A stretch of DNA of 59,871 nucleotides from Janthinobacterium sp. ROICE36. Lineage in GTDB: Bacteria > Pseudomonadota > Gammaproteobacteria > Burkholderiales > Burkholderiaceae_D. Positions 59,812 through 59,871 of this stretch are shown one piece after another (position 1 is the first letter of the stretch; each line of letters begins with the position of its first letter). The notes under the pieces were generated by a model. It ran no database searches. It was not told the DNA's origin and saw nothing but the letters and a program-made list of their open reading frames with translations. The stretch is from positions 1 to 59,871 of the forward strand of contig NZ_PEBS01000034.1 in NCBI RefSeq assembly GCF_002869965.1. The letters run 5' to 3'. The position numbers and the translations under genes are program-made.

Positions 59812-59871
59812 TTACTTGACGATACTCACGGCCGGTGCAACGTGGGCGTCGTCGGTCGGGTGGGTGGGATG
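59812..59871 (-). CDS. C-terminal end of an unidentified gene (partial)
   Basis: A minus-strand frame enters from the right edge and reads 19 residues (ending HVAPAVSIVK) to a TAA, followed by a strong terminator. The arrangement supports a real gene end, but too little is visible to name it. Confidence 0.5.
   Translation of the reverse strand, partial: HPTHPTDDAHVAPAVSIVK

Overview
The window is GC-rich, densely coded DNA. Its gene content (LysR/PACE pair, TPR O-GlcNAc-type glycosyltransferase, sulfate-binding protein, ETF-ubiquinone oxidoreductase, SCOT-type CoA transferase, many ATGA/TGATG gene overlaps) suggests a betaproteobacterium, most likely of the Oxalobacteraceae (Janthinobacterium/Duganella/Massilia type). 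The taxonomic call is an inference from family content; no rRNA or other marker is present.

Layout. 1-12.6 kb is a mixed chromosomal region: the last codons of a transposase, a lipoprotein, a LuxR-type regulator, an orphan sulfate-binding protein, a GNAT acetyltransferase, a class II glutamine amidotransferase, a degenerate EAL protein, a Tat-type M15/DUF882 peptidase, a LysR regulator tail-to-tail with a PACE efflux protein, a PAS-PAS-GGDEF-EAL protein and a family 9 glycosyltransferase. 12.6-48.2 kb is one uninterrupted flagellar locus. 48.4-54.1 kb is a four-gene sugar-modification operon (TPR glycosyltransferase, DegT aminotransferase, two hexapeptide acyltransferases) directly beside the flagellin genes. 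54.3-59.9 kb holds ETF-QO, an SDR, a PAS-LuxR regulator, a two-subunit CoA transferase, a DoxX protein and the cut end of another gene.

The flagellar locus contains nearly every structural gene in one place. Minus strand: flgBCDEFGHI, a rod-cap-only flgJ, flgKL, a LafW-position protein; then fliEFGHIJ, fliD, fliS, a fliT-like gene, fliK, fliL, fliA, motA, motB, flgM, flgN and a separate FlgJ-type glucosaminidase; then three flagellins and a second FliK-like gene. Plus strand: flgA and fliMNPQR-flhBA. The run fliD-fliS-fliT-fliK-fliL-fliA-motA-motB matches lafBCDEFSTU of Vibrio/Flag-2 lateral flagella, and the gene after flgL sits where lafW sits. There is no fliO, no flhDC, no LafK/FleQ-type regulator, no flhF/flhG and no che gene, and FliM lacks the usual CheY-docking N-terminus. 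I therefore read it as a secondary, lateral-type flagellar system carrying its own sigma-28, anti-sigma factor, stator and probably its own flagellin glycosylation operon.

A 17-nt motif recurs upstream of flgK, fliD and all three flagellin genes (exact between flgK and one flagellin). It is the best candidate in the window for the late-gene promoter of this system. Two of the flagellin genes are a recent tandem duplication that differs mainly in a short central patch.
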